This document shows positions 61,276 to 64,000 of a DNA stretch of 64,000 nt, in pieces. The notes beneath the pieces were generated by a model, which was not told the origin of the DNA, did no database searches, and was given only the letters and a program-made list of their open reading frames with translations. The DNA comes from Nocardioides sp. ChNu-153 (lineage in GTDB: Bacteria; Actinomycetota; Actinomycetes; Propionibacteriales; Nocardioidaceae), in contig NZ_JADEVT010000001.1 in the NCBI RefSeq assembly GCF_030466625.1, positions 62,001-126,000 of the forward strand. The letters run 5' to 3'. How positions within the stretch are numbered: position 1 is the stretch's first letter; each line of letters starts with the position of its first letter. A program made the translations under genes and the position numbers.

Positions 61276-62931
61276 ATGACCCACGTCATCACGCGCAGCT
61301 GCTGCAACGACGCCTCGTGCGTGCCCGTCTGCCCCGTCAACTGCATCCACCCGACACCGGACGAGCCCGACTACGGCACGGCGGAGATGCTCTACATCGA
61401 CCCGGCGGAGTGCATCGACTGCGGCGCCTGCGTCGACGCGTGCCCGGTGCGCGCCATCCAGGCCGACTACGACCTCGAGGGTGACGCCGCGCAGTTCGAG
61501 GAGGTCAACGCCCGCTGGTTCACCGACCCGGCGCACGCCGACTACCCCGCCACCGCACCCGTGCCGCCCCGCCGCGACTGGAGCGCGGTGGCCCACCCCT
61601 TGCGCGTCGCCGTCGTCGGCTCGGGCCCGGCCGCCTGCTACGCCACCGAGGAGCTGCTGGCCCAGCGCGGGCTCGACGTGCAGGTCGACGTCATCGAGCG
61701 CCTGCCGACGCCGTTCGGCCTGGTCCGCTACGGCATCGCGCCCGACCACCAGGACACGAAGGCCGTCGCCGACGTCTTCGCCACCGTCCTCCGACGCAAG
61801 GGCGTCCGGCTGCTCTCGAACGTCGAGGTGGGGCGCGACGTCACCCACGCCCAGCTCGCCGAGCGCTACCACGCGGTGGTCTACGCGGTCGGCGCCCTGC
61901 AGGAGCGCCCCCTCGGCGTCGAGGGCGAGGACCTCCCCGGTGTGCACTCCGCCACCGACTTCGTGGCCTGGTACAACGGCCACCCCGACTTCGCGCACCT
62001 GAGCTTCGACCTGTCCTGCGAGCGGGTCGTCGTGCTGGGGAACGGCAACGTCGCCCTCGACGTGGCCCGCGTGCTGGCCCAGGACCCCGACGCCCTGGCC
62101 CGCACCGACGTCGCCGACCACGCCCTCGAGGCGCTGCGGTCCTCGCGGGTGCGGGAGGTCGTCGTCATCGGGCGCCGCGGCCCGCTCGAGGCGGCGTTCA
62201 CCACGCCGGAGCTCATCGGGCTGCGCAGTGCCCCGGGCCTCACCGTGGCGGTCGACCCCGACCAGGTCGCCGGGGCGCGCACCGACGACGTGGCCCTGCA
62301 GGCCAAGGTCGACCTGCTCGGCGAGGTCGCGGCGGCGGGGGTGCCGGCGGACGGGGGCGGGCGGGTCGTCCGGCTGCGCTTCCTGGCCTCCCCGCGGGCG
62401 CTGCTCGGCGACGACCGCGTCACCGGCGTCCGCCTCGAGCGCAACGAGCTCGTCGAGGCCGGGGGCCGGGCCGCGGCGAAGGGCACCGGGGAGACCGAGG
62501 ACCTGGCGTGCGGTCTCGTGCTCAAGGCCGTGGGCTACCGCGGTCGCCCCGTGGCCGACCTCCCGTTCGACGAGCTGCGCGGCGTCGTGCCCAACGCGCA
62601 GGGCCGCGTTCTCGTCGACGACCGCGAGCAGCCGGGGCTCTACGTCACCGGCTGGATCAAGCGCGGCCCGTCCGGCGTGGTCGGCACCAACAAGGCGTGC
62701 GCCCGGCAGAGCGTCGGCCTCCTCCTCGACGACCTCCGCGACGGGGTGCTGCCCGTCCCGGCCGCCGGCCCGGGGGTCGCCGACCTGGCCGACCTGCTGC
62801 CGGACCACGTCGACCTCGCGGGCTGGAAGGCGCTCGACGCGCACGAGCGCACGGCCGGCCGGGCCGCCGGCCGCCCCCGCGTCAAGGTGGTCGCCGTCGA
62901 GCGCATGCTCGAGGTGGCCCGGGCGGGGTGA
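61276..62931 (+). CDS. fprB: Ferredoxin/ferredoxin-NADP reductase fusion
   Basis: 551 residues. An N-terminal seven-iron-type ferredoxin domain (SCCNDASCVPVCPVNCIHP; CIDCGACVDACPVRA at residues 46-59) is fused to an adrenodoxin-reductase-like domain with VAVVGSGPAACYATEELL (FAD), PFGLVRYGIAPDHQ and VVLGNGNVALDVARVL (NADP). This architecture is FprB of actinobacteria, which passes electrons between NADPH and iron-sulfur proteins, for example to P450s. It has its own promoter with a palindromic operator. Confidence 0.93.
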   Translation: MTHVITRSCCNDASCVPVCPVNCIHPTPDEPDYGTAEMLYIDPAECIDCGACVDACPVRAIQADYDLEGDAAQFEEVNARWFTDPAHADYPATAPVPPRRDWSAVAHPLRVAVVGSGPAACYATEELLAQRGLDVQVDVIERLPTPFGLVRYGIAPDHQDTKAVADVFATVLRRKGVRLLSNVEVGRDVTHAQLAERYHAVVYAVGALQERPLGVEGEDLPGVHSATDFVAWYNGHPDFAHLSFDLSCERVVVLGNGNVALDVARVLAQDPDALARTDVADHALEALRSSRVREVVVIGRRGPLEAAFTTPELIGLRSAPGLTVAVDPDQVAGARTDDVALQAKVDLLGEVAAAGVPADGGGRVVRLRFLASPRALLGDDRVTGVRLERNELVEAGGRAAAKGTGETEDLACGLVLKAVGYRGRPVADLPFDELRGVVPNAQGRVLVDDREQPGLYVTGWIKRGPSGVVGTNKACARQSVGLLLDDLRDGVLPVPAAGPGVADLADLLPDHVDLAGWKALDAHERTAGRAAGRPRVKVVAVERMLEVARAG

Positions 62932-62989
62932 GGAGGCTGACGCGCCCACCGGCGCGGCGGCCCGCCGTACCCCGTGCGAGCCTGGCCGG

Positions 62990-63874
62990 GTGACCACCGC
63001 GCAGCCGCTCGACCTGCCCGACCTGCCCGCCGGCCTCCGCCTCGTCGTCGTCGACATGGACGGCACGCTGCTCGACGGCCGCGGCGAGGTGCCGGACGGC
63101 CTGTGGCCCCTGCTGGAGCGCCTGCGCTCCGCGGGCGTGGCCTTCGCGCCGGCCAGCGGGCGGCAGTACGCGACGCTGGCGCGCACCTTCGAGCGGGCGC
63201 GGGACGGCATGGTCTTCATCGCCGAGAACGGCACGATGGTCGTGCGCGACGGCGTCGAGCTCAGCTCGACGACGCTCGAGCGCGAGGTCGTCACGGGGGT
63301 GGTCGCCGCCGTACGACGCGTGGTCGCCGCCGGGGCCGACGTCGGGGTCGTGCTCTGCGGCAAGCGGACGGCGTACGTCGAGCGCACCGACGAGGCGTTC
63401 CTCGCCGAGGTGCGCCGCTACTACGCGGCGCTCGAGGTGGTGGACGACCTCGACGCCGTCGACGACGCGTTCGTGAAGGTGGCGGTGCACGCCGCCGACG
63501 GCACCGACCCGGTCGAGGCGGCCCTCGCGGGCCTGCGGGCCACCCACCAGGTCGTCGTCTCCGGCGCGCACTGGGTGGACGTCATGCCCGCGGGCGTCAC
63601 CAAGGGCGACGCCGTGCGGCGCCTGCAGGACGAGCTGGGCATCGGCCCGGAGCACACGGTCGCGTTCGGCGACTACCTCAACGACCTCGAGATGCTCGAC
63701 GCGGCGGAGGGCTCCTTCGCCATGGCCGAGGCGCACCCGGAGGTCCGGCGCCGGGCCCGCCACCTCGCGCCCTCGCACACCGAGGCCGGGGTGCTCACGG
63801 TCGTGACCGCGCTGCTCGACCGCGCGGACGCCGCCGGGCCCACCGGCACCGCCGGGGTGCCGGGGACCGCGTGA
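62990..63874 (+). CDS. HAD-superfamily Cof-type phosphatase
   Basis: 294 residues. Motif I VVDMDGTLLDG (D22, D24), motif II SGR in APASGRQY, the conserved Lys in GVTKGDAVRRL and motif IV GDYLNDLEML fit the Cof/sugar-phosphatase HAD-IIB group. The substrate is unknown. The start GTG 62990 has no clear ribosome site. It overlaps the next gene by four bases. Confidence 0.88.
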   Translation: MTTAQPLDLPDLPAGLRLVVVDMDGTLLDGRGEVPDGLWPLLERLRSAGVAFAPASGRQYATLARTFERARDGMVFIAENGTMVVRDGVELSSTTLEREVVTGVVAAVRRVVAAGADVGVVLCGKRTAYVERTDEAFLAEVRRYYAALEVVDDLDAVDDAFVKVAVHAADGTDPVEAALAGLRATHQVVVSGAHWVDVMPAGVTKGDAVRRLQDELGIGPEHTVAFGDYLNDLEMLDAAEGSFAMAEAHPEVRRRARHLAPSHTEAGVLTVVTALLDRADAAGPTGTAGVPGTA

Positions 63875-64000
63875 GCGACGTCCTCCTCCTCGTGCTCGCG
63901 GGGGTCGGGGCGGGCCTCTGCGGGTCGGTCGCCGGCCTCGCGTCGCTGGTGTCCTACCCGGCCCTGCTGGCCGCCGGGCTGCCGCCGCTGGCGGCCAACG
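63871..64000 (+). CDS. TauE/SafE-family membrane permease (partial)
   Basis: The first 43 residues only; the gene runs off the right edge. VLAGVGAGLCGSVAGLASLVSY and PALLAAGLPPLAAN match the N terminus of TauE/SafE transporters. GTG overlaps the phosphatase stop as GTGA. Confidence 0.75.
   Translation, partial: MSDVLLLVLAGVGAGLCGSVAGLASLVSYPALLAAGLPPLAAN

Overview
The window is very GC-rich (roughly 72-75 percent by eye), and its genes are tightly packed, often with 4-base stop/start overlaps. Together with a mycothione reductase gene (mycothiol is an actinobacterial thiol), an ANTAR regulator, PP2C/HATPase partner-switching proteins, an FprB-type ferredoxin reductase and a DUF222-HNH gene, this indicates an actinobacterium. 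A Nocardioidaceae-like genus is my best guess, but that is inference. No rRNA, tRNA, CRISPR array, phage or plasmid genes were seen.

Region 1 (1-21,253) looks like one catabolic island for an N-containing ring or ureide compound. It holds an ATP-dependent hydantoinase/oxoprolinase pair (hyuA, partial hyuB), the molybdenum-hydroxylase maturation genes coxD/coxE/xdhC-like, and a tightly coupled operon DUF2877-fdrA-DUF1116-MFS transporter. It also holds a PucR-type regulator, an NCS2 uracil/xanthine permease, a form II CoxMSL-type molybdenum hydroxylase with CoxG, and a nitrilase-fold amidohydrolase. A coherent reading is import, hydroxylation, ATP-dependent ring opening, phosphorolytic removal of a carbamoyl group and final amide hydrolysis. 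The substrate is not known from sequence.

Region 2 (21,300-32,240) is signalling and stress: a small Cys-pair protein, a MASE1-like sensor histidine kinase, a short UvrA paralogue, two related HATPase proteins in opposite orientation around an ANTAR-GAF gene and a STAS gene, a GAF-like orphan, and a divergent pair of PP2C (SpoIIE-type) phosphatases. A SigB/SigF-type sigma factor lies far away at 53.2 kb.

Region 3 (32,240-41,000) is a mixed metabolic block: an amidohydrolase/cysteine-dioxygenase-like/alpha-beta hydrolase operon behind a palindromic operator, a spore-photoproduct-lyase-like radical SAM protein, mycothione reductase, a GNAT protein, an M15 peptidase lipoprotein, a second GAF-like orphan and an FMN reductase. 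At 41.05-42.98 kb a DUF222-HNH gene is bracketed by palindromic repeats that also occur at 6.7-7.0 kb.

Region 4 (42,980-64,000) carries a FetB-like permease, GTP cyclohydrolase II, a TauD-like dioxygenase, an SMR pump, a DUF4383 protein, a peroxide cluster (FAD-Rieske protein, large catalase, CYP152-type peroxygenase), an alcohol dehydrogenase, the sigma factor, an isochorismatase-like protein and an SDR. It continues with a secreted beta-helix protein, an AidB-like acyl-CoA dehydrogenase divergent from a PaaX-type regulator, an NmrA-like protein, FprB, a HAD phosphatase and the start of a TauE/SafE permease. Many genes have a TANNNT box 6-7 bases before the start codon, which suggests frequent leaderless transcription.
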